DNA of 64,000 nt from positions 904,161-968,160 of the forward strand of contig NZ_RAPZ01000010.1 in the NCBI RefSeq assembly GCF_003610375.1. Reading direction: 5' to 3'. The translations under genes and the position numbers were made by a program. This stretch comes from Sphingomonas sp. PP-CC-1A-547 (GTDB lineage Bacteria > Pseudomonadota > Alphaproteobacteria > Sphingomonadales > Sphingomonadaceae). Shown here piece after piece: positions 9,942 to 21,854 of this stretch. The notes beneath the pieces were generated by a model that searched no databases, was not told the DNA's origin, and saw only the letters and a list, made by a program, of their open reading frames with translations. The stretch's first letter is position 1, and each line of letters begins with the position of its first letter.

Positions 9942-10080
9942 CAAATCCTCCCCGGCACGGGGAGGGGGACCATGCATCGCATGGTGGAGGGGGGCTTCCA
10001 CAAGCGATACGTTGGCGGCGAGCCCCCTCCACCATTCGCCAGTGGCGAACGGTCCCCCTCCCCGTGCCGGGGAGGATTTG
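9942..10080. repeat. Palindromic repeat, family 2, between glgC and glgA
   Basis: The outer arms CAAATCCTCCCCGGCACGGG and CCCGTGCCGGGGAGGATTTG are exact reverse complements. Inner arms GGGGACCAT..GGTGGAGGGGG and CCCCCTCCACC..GGTCCCC also pair. The element ends directly at the glgA ATG, so its right arm supplies the GGAGGA ribosome site. A close copy lies inside ligD (36111-36266). Confidence 0.92.
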
Positions 10081-13142
<3,062 letters not shown>

Positions 13143-13160
13143 TCCGCAACGGCCGCTAGC

Positions 13161-13997
13161 ATGACGATCAGACGCCGCCGCAGCGCGCTCTACATGCCCG
13201 CCTCGAACGCCCGCGCCATCGCCAAAGCGCGGACGCTCGATTGCGACGTCGTCATCCTCGACCTGGAAGACGCCGTCGCCCCCGACGAGAAGGCCGCAGC
13301 ACGGGACCGCGTCATCGAGGCGGTCCGCGAAGGCGGCTTCGGCGAGCGCGAACTGGTAGTCAGGGTCAACGGCCTCGACACCCCCTGGTATGCCGACGAC
13401 ATCGCCGCGATCCGCACGACAGGCGTCGCCGCGGTGCTCGTCCCCAAGGTCTCGTCGGTCGCCGACCTGATCGCGGTCCGCGCATCCCTCGGCGAAGACG
13501 GCCCACCAATCTGGGCAATGATCGAGACCTGCGCCGCGATCCTTTCGCTGCCCGCACTCTCCGCAGCGGCAGCCGAAACGCACCTCACCGCACTGATCGC
13601 CGGCACCAACGACCTTGCCAAGGAGATGCGCTGCCGCCTCGGCCCAGACCGCATGCCGCTGATCCCCGCTCTCACCGCGACGATCATGGCCGCCCGTGCT
13701 GCCGGGATCGTGGCGCTGGACGGCGTCTGCAACGCCCTCGACGACCCGCCCCGCTTCGCCGCCGAGTGCACGCAAGGCGCAATGCTCGGGTTCGACGGCA
13801 AGACGCTGATCCACCCCTCCCAGATCGATGCGGCCAACGCCGGTTTTGGCCCCAATGAGGAGGAGTTGGCATGGGCGCGCACGATCGTCGCCGCCTTTTC
13901 CGAGCCCGAGAATGCCGACAAGGGTGCAATCCGCCTCAATGGCCAGATGGTGGAACGCCTGCATCTAGCCGAAGCTGAAGCGACGCTAGCGGGTTGA
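13161..13997 (+). CDS. HpcH/HpaI aldolase family protein, CitE-like CoA ester lyase
   Basis: This 278-residue TIM-barrel protein has the CitE-like signatures RSALYMPASN, ILDLEDAVAPDEK and, near the end, GFDGKTLIHPSQI. Family members cleave citryl-, malyl- or methylmalyl-CoA type esters. No CitF or CitD partner is nearby, so it is not a citrate lyase subunit; a stand-alone malyl-CoA-type lyase or thioesterase is more likely. It starts 18 bp after pgm on the same strand and probably shares the glycogen operon transcript, although the metabolic link is not evident. Confidence 0.85.
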   Translation: MTIRRRRSALYMPASNARAIAKARTLDCDVVILDLEDAVAPDEKAAARDRVIEAVREGGFGERELVVRVNGLDTPWYADDIAAIRTTGVAAVLVPKVSSVADLIAVRASLGEDGPPIWAMIETCAAILSLPALSAAAAETHLTALIAGTNDLAKEMRCRLGPDRMPLIPALTATIMAARAAGIVALDGVCNALDDPPRFAAECTQGAMLGFDGKTLIHPSQIDAANAGFGPNEEELAWARTIVAAFSEPENADKGAIRLNGQMVERLHLAEAEATLAG

Positions 13998-14010
13998 GGC
14001 AGACTTCATT

Positions 14011-14127
14011 CCTCCCCTGCAAGGGGAGGTGGCAGTCCGAAGGACTGACGGAGGGGTAGCCGCGCTATTGAGAGGACGTCACCCCTCCGTCTGGCAAGCG
14101 CCAGCCACCTCCCCTTGCAGGGGAGGA
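14011..14127. repeat. Palindromic intergenic repeat, family 3
   Basis: Arms CCTCCCCTGCAAGGGGAGGTGGC and GCCACCTCCCCTTGCAGGGGAGG are inverted copies, with inner GACGGAGGGGT / ACCCCTCCGTC also paired. It lies between convergent genes and probably terminates both. A second family-3 copy lies at 29147. Confidence 0.88.
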
Positions 14128-14138
14128 TCAAAGTCCTG

Positions 14139-14432
14139 TCAGCCGTTCGCCTTCTTCCGCCGGGTCTCCCAACCCTTCTTCGCCGCCGCAGACTTCGCCG
14201 CCGCGCTACGCCCAGCAGCCTGCTTCCCGCCCTCATGCGAAGACGCATGCGTATCGGGCTTACCGCGGCCCGAGCCGGACAGATTACCCCCACCCGAATC
14301 CTTGTTCACCGCAGCCCACGCCCGAGCCTCGGCTTCCTTCTCCGAAACGCCGCGCTCTTCATAGCCGTCGGCGATATGCGCGGCCTTGCGCTTTTGCTTG
14401 TCGGTGTACGCGCTCTTGTCGCCCTGTGGCAT
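14139..14432 (-). CDS. Small highly charged conserved protein
   Basis: This 97-residue hydrophilic protein is rich in Lys, Ala, Gly and Ser. The N-terminal half (YTDKQKRKAAHIADGYEERG) looks helical and conserved; the C-terminal half is low-complexity and basic (AAAKSAAAKKGWETRRKK). Similar proteins in alphaproteobacteria are sometimes named plasmid stabilisation protein, but nothing here supports a plasmid role. There is no signal or membrane segment. It may be a stress or nucleoid-associated protein; this is a guess. It stands alone between a palindrome and the Mla operon end. Confidence 0.65.
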   Translation of the reverse strand: MPQGDKSAYTDKQKRKAAHIADGYEERGVSEKEAEARAWAAVNKDSGGGNLSGSGRGKPDTHASSHEGGKQAAGRSAAAKSAAAKKGWETRRKKANG

Positions 14433-14514
14433 CGTCGCTCTCCTCGTCAGAGAGAGTCAACGCTCAGACCGACGCCGCGTTCAGAACGACGCCGCGTTCA
14501 GAACGAAGCGGCGT

Positions 14515-15096
14515 TCACCGACCGATCCAGTCCGCCACCTGCGTCGCGACCTGGTTCGCCGCCTGGTTGATCCCGGCCGCTGCCGAAGGTGCGTCGATCG
14601 CCGACACCGGCACGCGTGCCTCGAAGCGATGCTTCTCGACCGTCGTCTTGCCGACGCGGGTCAGCGACGCATCGAACGTCACGACCGCCTCGCGCGTCGT
14701 AGCATCGAGACCGAACGACCGCAGCTCGCCACCGAGCAACCCGCCGGGATCGCCGACCGACTGCGCCGTCGACAGCACCACCAGCCCGGTCCGCGCCGCA
14801 ACCGTATCCGACACCAACCGCGAGAACAGCCGCGCCGGGGGCTCGGCCCACTGCGCGTTAGTCACGTACGCGATCGAGGTCGGCGTCGCCTGCACCGGTA
14901 CGCGTGCGGTCGCCAGCGACTGCGGCACGACCGGGACCTGGATCGTGATCGACTTCGCGGTCGCCGAGTCCTGGTTCTGGCCGACCGGCACCGACGATGC
15001 ACTCGTCAGCGTCAGCAGCGTGGGGGGCGGTTTCGCGCCGAAGCTGATGCACCCGGCGAGTGGCAGCATCGCGATCAGGATGAGTGGTGTCTTCAT
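14515..15096 (-). CDS. ABC-type transport auxiliary lipoprotein (PqiC/DUF330-like)
   Basis: This 193-residue predicted lipoprotein has the signal MKTPLILIAMLPLAGC, with a lipobox LAGC. The body resembles the PqiC/DUF330 auxiliary lipoproteins that act with MCE transporters at the outer membrane. It is the last gene of an operon permease-ATPase-MCE-lipoprotein. The ATG at 15096 is preferred for the classical signal peptide; a GTG at 15108 overlapping the upstream stop is also possible and would add four residues. Confidence 0.85.
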   Translation of the reverse strand: MKTPLILIAMLPLAGCISFGAKPPPTLLTLTSASSVPVGQNQDSATAKSITIQVPVVPQSLATARVPVQATPTSIAYVTNAQWAEPPARLFSRLVSDTVAARTGLVVLSTAQSVGDPGGLLGGELRSFGLDATTREAVVTFDASLTRVGKTTVEKHRFEARVPVSAIDAPSAAAGINQAANQVATQVADWIGR

Positions 15097-15104
15097 GGCG
15101 TGCC

Positions 15105-16070
15105 TCACTTACCCTTGTAATCCGGGAGCTTCTGCTGCCCGATCAGCGAACTCGCACCCTGCTGGTCGACCTTCTCGGCGACCGACGACAGCGCTGCGGC
15201 GGTCGTGCGGAGGTCGCGGACCAGACGGTTTGCCTCGGGGATCGTCGTCTTGGAGAAGGCCTGCAAGCCTGGCCGTGCATCGCCGATCGCAGCGTTCAAC
15301 GTCTCCGCGCTCTGCTGTGCGGAGGTGATCGCCTTGTTCAGGTTCGCCATCGCCGGCTTCACGTCCTCGGACAGCACGCCGTTGGTGGTCTTGGCGAGCA
15401 CACCGAACTGCTGCGCGGCATCGCCGGCCTGCTGGATCGCAACCCGCGTCTGCGCAAGCGTCGCGGCAATCTCAGGCCCACGATCCGCGAGCGCATCCGT
15501 CAGGCGATTGGTGTTCTCGAGGATACCCGCGATCGATGCCTGGTTACGGTCGGTCAGCAAGCCCGTAAGGCGCTCGGTCAGCGTCGACAGACGCTCGAGC
15601 AACTGCGGCGCCGAGTTCAGGATCGCGCCCAGGCCACCGAGCTTGGTCGGGATCACCGGCACGCCGTACGGGCATTCGGTCGGCGTCTTCGTGTCGGGGC
15701 AGCCGATCGCGGGCGCACCCTTGCGCGCGCCATCGAGCGAGATCTGGCTGACGCCCGTGAAGCCGACGCCCGAGATCGACGCGGTCGTGCCCTGCAGCAC
15801 CGGCGTCTCGTCGTTGACGCTGATCCGGACGCGGACGAACTGCGGATCGTTCTTCCACAGCGAGATCGTCTTCACCTGCCCCGACGGTACGCCCGAGAAC
15901 ACCACGGCAGAGCCGCGCGCGAGTCCGTCGACCGACTGGCGGAAGAAGATGTCGTATTCCTTCTCTTCCTTGCCACCGATCCGCGCGATCCACACGGTGA
16001 ACAGCGCCAGCAGGGCCAGCAGGATCAGCACGACGGCGCCGACTAGGACGTGGTTCGAACGGGTTTCCAT
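15105..16070 (-). CDS. MlaD family MCE-domain protein
   Basis: This 321-residue protein has one N-terminal transmembrane anchor (about residues 8-28) and an MCE domain (about 38-115, DIFFRQSVDGLARGSAVVFSG). A long helical C-terminal part follows. It should form the periplasmic lipid-carrying ring of a phospholipid transport ABC system. The ATG at 16070 shares one base with the stop of the ATPase gene (TGATG). It is longer than E. coli MlaD, with an extra coiled tail as in many alphaproteobacterial versions. Confidence 0.9.
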   Translation of the reverse strand: METRSNHVLVGAVVLILLALLALFTVWIARIGGKEEKEYDIFFRQSVDGLARGSAVVFSGVPSGQVKTISLWKNDPQFVRVRISVNDETPVLQGTTASISGVGFTGVSQISLDGARKGAPAIGCPDTKTPTECPYGVPVIPTKLGGLGAILNSAPQLLERLSTLTERLTGLLTDRNQASIAGILENTNRLTDALADRGPEIAATLAQTRVAIQQAGDAAQQFGVLAKTTNGVLSEDVKPAMANLNKAITSAQQSAETLNAAIGDARPGLQAFSKTTIPEANRLVRDLRTTAAALSSVAEKVDQQGASSLIGQQKLPDYKGK

Positions 16071-16978
16071 CAGCGCGTCCTTGCTTCTTTCTCGGCGTAT
16101 GTCGCGTCGGCGTCGTCCGGCGCGGACTGCTTGGACTGGACTTCGGTAGGGTGTCGGGCTGCTTGCTCGTCGGCGCGCTCGTGCGCCTCCTGAGTCGCGA
16201 CCGCGGCACGGCCGCGTGGCCCCTTGAAATATTCTTCGATCCACGGATGATCGAGCGCGATCAGTTCGTCGATCGTGCCGACCGCGATAACCTTCTTGTC
16301 GGCCAGCACCGCAACCCGGTCGCAGATCGCATACAGCGTATCGAGATCGTGCGTGATCAGGAACACCGTCAGCCCGAGCGTCTTCTGCAACGACTGCGTC
16401 AGCCCGTCGAACGCCGCCGCACCGATCGGATCGAGCCCCGCGGTCGGCTCGTCGAGGAACAGCAACTCAGGGTCGAGCGCCAGCGCACGGGCAAGACCGG
16501 CACGCTTCTTCATGCCACCCGACAGTTCGGCGGGAAACTTGTTCGCGGCGTCAGCGGGGAGGCCCGTCATCACCACCTTGTACGACGCGATCTCCGCGAG
16601 CAGCGCCGGCGACAGGTCCGGATAGAATTCGCGCAACGGCACTTCGACGTTCTCGGCCACCGTCAGCGTCGAGAACAGCGCACCGCCCTGGAACAGCACG
16701 CCCCAGCGCTTGCGGATCTCGGTCGCCTCGGTTTCCTCGCGGCCGATATTGGGCTCGCCGAACACCGTGATCTCACCCGCGACCGGCGTCTGCAGCCCGA
16801 TGATCGAGCGCATCAGCACCGACTTGCCGGTACCCGACCCGCCGACCACGCCGAGGATCTCGCCGCGCCGCACGTCGAGGTCCAGCCCCTCGTGCACCAC
16901 CGAATCGCCGAACGCGTTCTTCAGCCCCTTCACGGAGATGATGAAATCGTCTGTCTTGTTGTCCGTCTTGCGGGGCAT
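16070..16978 (-). CDS. MlaF-type ABC transporter ATP-binding protein
   Basis: This 302-residue ATPase energises the MCE lipid transporter. It has Walker A GGSGTGKS, signature LSGGMKKRAGLARA and Walker B LLFLDEPTAGLDP. A C-terminal extension of about 45 charged residues follows the nucleotide-binding domain. The ATG at 16978 overlaps the permease stop (TGATG) and is preferred to a TTG nine bases upstream. Confidence 0.92.
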   Translation of the reverse strand: MPRKTDNKTDDFIISVKGLKNAFGDSVVHEGLDLDVRRGEILGVVGGSGTGKSVLMRSIIGLQTPVAGEITVFGEPNIGREETEATEIRKRWGVLFQGGALFSTLTVAENVEVPLREFYPDLSPALLAEIASYKVVMTGLPADAANKFPAELSGGMKKRAGLARALALDPELLFLDEPTAGLDPIGAAAFDGLTQSLQKTLGLTVFLITHDLDTLYAICDRVAVLADKKVIAVGTIDELIALDHPWIEEYFKGPRGRAAVATQEAHERADEQAARHPTEVQSKQSAPDDADATYAEKEARTR

Positions 16979-18087
16979 CAGTCCCAACCCAACCAGGTGA
17001 AGAACACCGCGAAGAACGCGTCGAGCACGATCACCAGGAAGATGCCCTGGACGACCGCCGACGTGGTGCGCAAGCCGACCTGCTCGGCGTCCGATTCGAC
17101 CTGCATCCCCTGGAAACAGCCGGCGATCGCGATGATCGCGCCGAACACCGGTGCCTTGATCAGCGAGATATACAGATCGGTGATCGGCACGACTTCACGG
17201 ATGCGCGCGATGAACGTCACCGGCGGAATGCCGAGCTGCACCCAGCACAGCAGCCCACCGCCGATGATCGCGATGATCGACGCGTAGAAACCGAGCAGCG
17301 GCATCATCACGATCGCCGCAAGCACGCGGGGCAGCACCAACGCCTCCATCGGCGACACGCCGATCGTCCGCATCGCGTCGATCTCTTCGGTGAGCTTCAT
17401 CGTGCCCAACTGCGCCGCGAACGCCGAACCCGAGCGCCCCGCGACCATGATCGCAGTCATCAGCAGGCCGAGTTCGCGGATCGTCAGGCGACCGACCAGG
17501 TTGATCGTGAACACCTCCGCGCCGAACTGCCGCAGCTGGACCGCGCCCTGTTGCGCGATGACCATGCCGATCAGGAAGCTCATCAGCCCGACGATGCCGA
17601 GCGCGGCAACGCCGACTACCTCGAATCGCTGGACCACGGCGTTGAACCGGAAGCGGCGCGGGTGGCGGATGACGCTGCCGAACGCGATCGTCGTCGCACC
17701 GAGAAACCCGAGCAGGCCGAGCATCGTCTTGCCCGACAGCACGACCGCGTCGCCGATCTCGCCGACCACGCGGGACAGCGCGCCGACCTTCGCAGGCCTG
17801 GCGGCGATCGGCTGGTCGGAGGCGACGACCTGGTCGAACAACGCCTGGTCGTTCTCGTCGAGCCCGTCGATCGTCGCATCGTTGCGCGCCGCGAACCGGT
17901 GGACGACCCATGCGCCGATCGTGTCGATCCGGTCGACCCCGCTGAGGTCGACATGCTTTACCGAAGCCGCGTCGATCGCCTCGAGCCGATCGGGCAGATT
18001 GCCGATCTTCGCGAGCGACAGATCGCCGGTAAAGCGAAGCGTGCCGGTATCGGCACCGTCCTGCTGGAAATCGGCCATCGCGCTCAT
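16978..18087 (-). CDS. MlaE-type permease with N-terminal STAS domain
   Basis: This permease of about 369 residues carries an MlaE domain (about residues 110-365; five hydrophobic segments; GMVIAQQG and TEEIDAMRTIG motifs). It is preceded by a STAS-like domain (about 8-90, HVDLSGVDRIDTIGAWVVHRF). In E. coli the STAS protein MlaB is separate; here the two are fused. It is the first gene of the four-gene operon and is divergent from a HAD phosphatase gene. An AAGGTG ribosome site supports the ATG at 18087; 18078 is an alternative. Confidence 0.9.
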   Translation of the reverse strand: MSAMADFQQDGADTGTLRFTGDLSLAKIGNLPDRLEAIDAASVKHVDLSGVDRIDTIGAWVVHRFAARNDATIDGLDENDQALFDQVVASDQPIAARPAKVGALSRVVGEIGDAVVLSGKTMLGLLGFLGATTIAFGSVIRHPRRFRFNAVVQRFEVVGVAALGIVGLMSFLIGMVIAQQGAVQLRQFGAEVFTINLVGRLTIRELGLLMTAIMVAGRSGSAFAAQLGTMKLTEEIDAMRTIGVSPMEALVLPRVLAAIVMMPLLGFYASIIAIIGGGLLCWVQLGIPPVTFIARIREVVPITDLYISLIKAPVFGAIIAIAGCFQGMQVESDAEQVGLRTTSAVVQGIFLVIVLDAFFAVFFTWLGWD

Positions 18088-18149
18088 CGGGGGCACCTTT
18101 GCGGCAAAGTGACTGGATCGGCAAGATGAATGCGGCGTAAGCGACGACG

Positions 18150-18854
18150 ATGATCGAAAAGCCTTCCGCCTCCCCGCCCGTTCGTCTCGCGATCTACGAC
18201 ATGGACAAGACGATCACGCACGCGCCGACCTGGACGCCGTTCCTGCTCCACACCGCGAAGAAAGGCGGCGCACCGTGGCGGCTGGCGCTCGTCCCGTTCG
18301 CCGGAGTCGCCGCACTCGGCTATGTCGGCAAGCTGATCAGCCGCGGCCGGCTCAAATACCTGATGCAGCGGATGATGCTCGGCAAGCGCATGACGCCCGC
18401 CGAAGAACGCCGAGCCGCCGAAGCCTTCGCCGACCGCGTCATGCGCGACGGCGTCTTCACCAGCGCCCGCGCGCAGATCGAAACCGACCGCGCCGCCGGC
18501 TACCGACTGGTCATGGCGACCGCGTCGTACCGATTCTACGTCGAGGCGATCGCGCAGCGACTGGGCTTCGACGCAGTGATCGGCACCGAGAGCCTGCGCG
18601 ACCGCGACGGCGTGCTGCTTGCCGGGATCGAAGGCGAGAATTGCTACGGCCCGGCAAAACTGCGGATGATCCAGGCCTGGATGGACCGCGAAGGCATCCC
18701 CCGAGACCACGCCCACATCCGCTTCTATTCCGACCATGTTTCGGATGCACCGACCTTCGAATGGGCCGACGAACCCTTCGCGGTGAACGCGCACGGGCCC
18801 TTGCGGTTGTTGGCGAAGGCTAAAGGCTGGCCGATGCCGGATTGGGAGCGGTAG
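18150..18854 (+). CDS. HAD-IB family phosphatase
   Basis: This 234-residue HAD-superfamily hydrolase has motif I YDMDKTIT near residue 15, a helical cap, a Thr/Ser-containing motif II (MATAS) and a C-terminal SDHVSD acidic motif. This subfamily includes SerB-like and phospholipid-related phosphatases (PGP or lyso-PA type). Its divergent position next to the lipid transport operon suggests a lipid phosphate substrate, but this is inference only. Confidence 0.85.
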   Translation: MIEKPSASPPVRLAIYDMDKTITHAPTWTPFLLHTAKKGGAPWRLALVPFAGVAALGYVGKLISRGRLKYLMQRMMLGKRMTPAEERRAAEAFADRVMRDGVFTSARAQIETDRAAGYRLVMATASYRFYVEAIAQRLGFDAVIGTESLRDRDGVLLAGIEGENCYGPAKLRMIQAWMDREGIPRDHAHIRFYSDHVSDAPTFEWADEPFAVNAHGPLRLLAKAKGWPMPDWER

Positions 18855-18945
18855 CTCCATTGGCGACACGAATTCGCGATTAGCAAACTCGGACGGTAAC
18901 TATCGCCCAATTGCAGACCTTCGCTTACCGCTCTAGGCTGTGCCT

Positions 18946-19116
18946 ATGCGCTGGATAATTGCTTTCGTCCTCGGGGCATTGCTCGCCTTCGCCGTTCAAG
19001 CTGCTACTGGGTTTCCCGAGAGTGTGCTGGTCCCTGTTGCCCTTAGTTTTGGATACGGTTTCGCCAGCTTACTTGGTTCCGAACGGCTCCGCCTGTGGTG
19101 GAATGGAAAAGCCTAA
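18946..19116 (+). CDS. Small two-helix membrane protein
   Basis: This 56-residue ORF starts MRWIIAFVLGALLAF and has two hydrophobic segments (about 4-20 and 26-44), ending in a basic tail RLRLWWNGKA. No homolog is recognised. The hydrophobic pattern and an ATG start support it, but there is no strong ribosome site. It opens the AT-richer accessory patch. Confidence 0.4.
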   Translation: MRWIIAFVLGALLAFAVQAATGFPESVLVPVALSFGYGFASLLGSERLRLWWNGKA

Positions 19117-19304
19117 CAGCGAACGGCGGCTATCCTTCCCATTTCGGCCATTCCGCTATCGCCCAAAGCCGGTCGTTCAGGCTGGCGATCCGGGCTCCCG
19201 ATTTCAGCCATTCGTTCATTTGGATCGGTAAATGGGTCAAACCTTATCCATCGGCACGATCCTCGAGGGAAGGTTTCAGCAACCACTATGAGGTAGGGGC
19301 GTTC

Positions 19305-19895
19305 ATGAACGCCGAAAACCGTGCCGTGACGCTCAAGGCAAGCAGGCTGAAGCTTGTGCCGCAAGCTATTGTGCTCGTAGCATTTCTGCTTCCCTTTGCG
19401 CTCCTGGCTATAAGTTATGGCTATGCGCTGGTCAGAAAAAATCACGTAGAACTAGCCGATCTTGCTATTCTCGCAATTTTTGCAGCTATTGCACTTCTCT
19501 TCGTATGGCTTCAGGTGCGCACGCTTCGTCGTTTAGCTCGTCCTGATTTGCTAAGCGTGACCACCGGTGGCGTAGAACTGACCTTCCAGGGCAGGACGCT
19601 TTACCATTCTTGGTCGGCCTTGGGGGAGCCCGTATTGCGGCGTTTAAATGGTAAAAGCGCTGCGCGTTCGATAGTCATGCCCCAACGCAGCGGCGGCAAG
19701 CTGGTCATAGCGGCCGAGGACTATGCGCATGAGCCCGATGATATATTGGTAATCCTCAAACAGGCTAAGGCCGGTTTTGTAACAGAACCGGCTCAAAAGC
19801 CCTCGAACGCACTATATGCGTTTCTGGCAATTCCGGCTTCGTGCATCACGCTTGGCATTTCCATTATCGGCCTAGTGTGGATTGTTTTTGGATAA
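19305..19895 (+). CDS. Membrane protein of unknown function
   Basis: This 196-residue protein has two N-terminal transmembrane segments (about residues 18-40 and 49-67). A soluble beta-rich domain (about 75-165) resembles the PH-like layout of small bacterial membrane proteins (for example YcxB type), and one C-terminal segment (175-195) follows. The ATG at 19305 has AGGTAGGGG upstream; a longer in-frame start exists but lacks family-like sequence. Codon usage is less GC3-biased than in neighbouring operons, consistent with recent acquisition. Function is not recognised. Confidence 0.55.
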   Translation: MNAENRAVTLKASRLKLVPQAIVLVAFLLPFALLAISYGYALVRKNHVELADLAILAIFAAIALLFVWLQVRTLRRLARPDLLSVTTGGVELTFQGRTLYHSWSALGEPVLRRLNGKSAARSIVMPQRSGGKLVIAAEDYAHEPDDILVILKQAKAGFVTEPAQKPSNALYAFLAIPASCITLGISIIGLVWIVFG

Positions 19896-20368
19896 CCGAT
19901 CAACCCGGACCTAGTTATCCAAATCATGGTGCCGGAAGAGGCCGGTTCGCTCTTCTGCCCATCTCAGACATTCCCGACCGTCCCTCATGCCATCTGCCCC
20001 AGCTCGCCCTCACAGTCGCCAACCGGGCACCGCAGGACGCCGTGGTCGATATGCTTGGCAGTCACGCGGGCCGTCCAGTCGGCCATTGGGAGATCGCAGG
20101 GAGCGCTCTTGGGTCGGGGGGGCTGAACGCGACGACAAGTAATCGCAGGGCTTTGCAGCGTCTAAAACTGACTTACGTTAATGTCCGTGGAGAGCGAAGA
20201 CTCACTGATAGCGTTCTTGCACGGGGAGGGCATCGAAGCTGCCCATGAGGCCGAGCCGTCCCATTGAAGTGCCCGTTACCCATTGATTTGTGGGAAGAAA
20301 CTATTGCGTGGTTCGCTGGCTACAGCTTGGGCGCTCTTACCCGTGGTCGACCTAAGTATCGGCAGCGC
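19896..20368. other. Gene-poor stretch in accessory patch
   Basis: No convincing gene is seen in these 473 bp. It contains one copy of the CAGACATTC-type short repeat (19958-19973). An open frame around 20037-20248 encodes a peptide with a faint winged-helix look (WEIAGSALGSGG..NRRALQRLKL), which may be a gene remnant. Confidence 0.4.
19958..19973 (+). repeat. Short dispersed repeat, copy 1 of 3
   Basis: CCCATCTCAGACATTC matches CCCAACCCAGACATTC at 21282 and CCCAAACCAGACATTC at 21855. Each follows a pyrimidine-rich CCGC/CGCTC-type lead-in on the same strand. Confidence 0.5.
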
Positions 20369-20539
20369 TCAGCTAGATGAGGGGGAGAGGTCTGGCTTGG
20401 CCTCTTGGTCGTCCGCAAGACGCTCTAGGGCCATCGCGGTCTCCAGTAGCGCCTGCTGCAACGAGGCACCCTTAAAGGTCTCTGCAAGTTCGCGGTATTC
20501 GGTAGCCTCGGCCCGAAGCTCTCGGGCGGTCTTAGTCAT
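20369..20539 (-). CDS. Small helical conserved protein
   Basis: This 56-residue predominantly helical hydrophilic protein (MTKTARELRAEATEYRELAE..) resembles a family of short proteins common in sphingomonads and rhizobia, with the same alternating Arg-Ala-Glu pattern. Function is unknown. The start at 20539 is the first Met that gives the family-like N-terminus. It is divergent from the DUF4262 gene. Confidence 0.55.
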   Translation of the reverse strand: MTKTARELRAEATEYRELAETFKGASLQQALLETAMALERLADDQEAKPDLSPSSS

Positions 20540-20728
20540 GGCGACCTGATAACGACGCGGGGGACGATCGGCTAGACCGTGGGCACCGTAGTGCTTAGTG
20601 CGTATACCAACTGGCGTTCCTTTTCGAGAAGGGCGAGGCCGGCAGAAAAAACGCCCAGAATAGGGCATTCGGAGTGGCTGTTGCGCTTCCTGATTGCGGA
20701 CGTTCATTAGGAGGGTTAGCTAACGCTC

Positions 20729-21232
20729 ATGCGAACCGCCATGAACGCGCCGGCTGAGGCACTAGATGATCCCGAGCGAGCGTTTGTAGCAAAAGTCCGA
20801 GAGCATGGCTGGTTCGACACCGCAGTGTTTGGCGACGTCGAAGGGCCAGGTTTCTCATTTACCACGGGGTTATGGGTTAACACGGGTCAGCCAGAGTTGA
20901 TCATGTTCGGCATGAAGCGTGAGGTAGCTCATGACGTGTTCTGCGAGTTGTTCCGAGAGGCTAAGGCGGGATTACCGCTGCCAGTAGGCGAGCCAACGGA
21001 TAGAGCGTTCGAAAACCTTCTTGCCTATGCATTTCCGGTGGCGAAGCGGTTCTACCGCAATCACTTGGGCTGGAGCCGATGGTTTTACGGCGGCGACGAG
21101 TTCCCATGCCTTCAAATTGTCTGGCCGGATCGGAGTGGCGTTTTCCCATGGGAGCACGGGTTCGACACAGCTTTCGCAGCCGACCAGATCGACCTGACAG
21201 AAAATGGTTGGGAGTCAGCGCTTACGCGGTGA
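20729..21232 (+). CDS. DUF4262 domain protein
   Basis: This 167-residue protein has the DUF4262 pattern: GPGFSFTTGLWVNTGQPELIMFG (about residues 40-62), HDVFCELF, and a C-terminal PCLQIVWPDRSGVFPWE. It has no signal peptide or membrane segment. The family is uncharacterised and often found in accessory DNA. AGGAGGG lies upstream; a second ATG at 20741 is an alternative start. Confidence 0.75.
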   Translation: MRTAMNAPAEALDDPERAFVAKVREHGWFDTAVFGDVEGPGFSFTTGLWVNTGQPELIMFGMKREVAHDVFCELFREAKAGLPLPVGEPTDRAFENLLAYAFPVAKRFYRNHLGWSRWFYGGDEFPCLQIVWPDRSGVFPWEHGFDTAFAADQIDLTENGWESALTR

Positions 21233-21281
21233 GTCCGCTTTCAATTGAACTGGCCTTCAAAGCCGCCAGTCCGCTTTCCTT

Positions 21282-21297
21282 CCCAACCCAGACATTC
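21282..21297 (+). repeat. Short dispersed repeat, copy 2 of 3
   Basis: CCCAACCCAGACATTC, preceded by CCGCTTTCCTT. It lies just downstream of the DUF4262 stop. Confidence 0.5.
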
Positions 21298-21367
21298 CCG
21301 AATTCGATTGGTTGTGGGAACGCTCGCGCGAAGATCGACAATCCCGCGATCTGATCGCTACGAAGGG

Positions 21368-21709
21368 CTATGTCCGTGCCCAGCCACTATAAGAGGCAGC
21401 GCCCGTCGTCATATCGATCACAAAGGTGTCACCGCCGATCCGGCTTGCATAAAATCGTCCTTCGATATTGCTGATGGCGGAGAAGGTGTCGGTCGCGGGG
21501 CGGGTCGCATCGAACTTCCGGTGCATGTCGTCCGTCGCGCCTGGTTCCGGTGCGATCTGCCAAACGGGCCGGTTGCCGGCGTCGAACAAGAACACCTCTC
21601 GCCCCCAGATTTCGCGGTGAATGACATCCCTCGTCGGATACGCTTCGAATAGAACCAGACGCCCCGAGCCGGGCACCGGTAAGATCATGCCGATAGGGTA
21701 AGACTGCAC
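21368..21709 (-). CDS. Hypothetical protein
   Basis: This 113-residue soluble protein has a beta-strand-rich pattern (EVFLFDAGNRPVWQIAPEPG, FYASRIGGDTFVIDMTTG). It is not recognised. The start is uncertain: GTG at 21709 has an AGG-rich upstream, and ATG at 21688 would shorten it by seven residues. Composition resembles the rest of the accessory patch. Confidence 0.5.
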   Translation of the reverse strand: MQSYPIGMILPVPGSGRLVLFEAYPTRDVIHREIWGREVFLFDAGNRPVWQIAPEPGATDDMHRKFDATRPATDTFSAISNIEGRFYASRIGGDTFVIDMTTGAASYSGWART

Positions 21710-21854
21710 AGCCTGATCCTATATTCTTGTTCCACACACCACAATACGAGGCAGCGGTTAATTCCTCAAACTCGATCCTTTTCGGGAAAAGCTGAGCCCC
21801 GCAATGTCGGCTAATGCCACCTGCCTTCCCGAAAGCTGCCGTTCCGCTCCCCTT

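Noticed and set aside
19841..20248. 135-residue plus-strand frame
   Set aside because: Starts inside the 196-residue membrane protein gene in another frame. The later part has a weak winged-helix look, but not enough to call a gene; noted as a possible remnant.
20283..20549. 88-residue plus-strand frame opposite the small helical protein
   Set aside because: The minus-strand 56-residue protein has a better family resemblance; this frame is Ser/Ala-rich shadow sequence.
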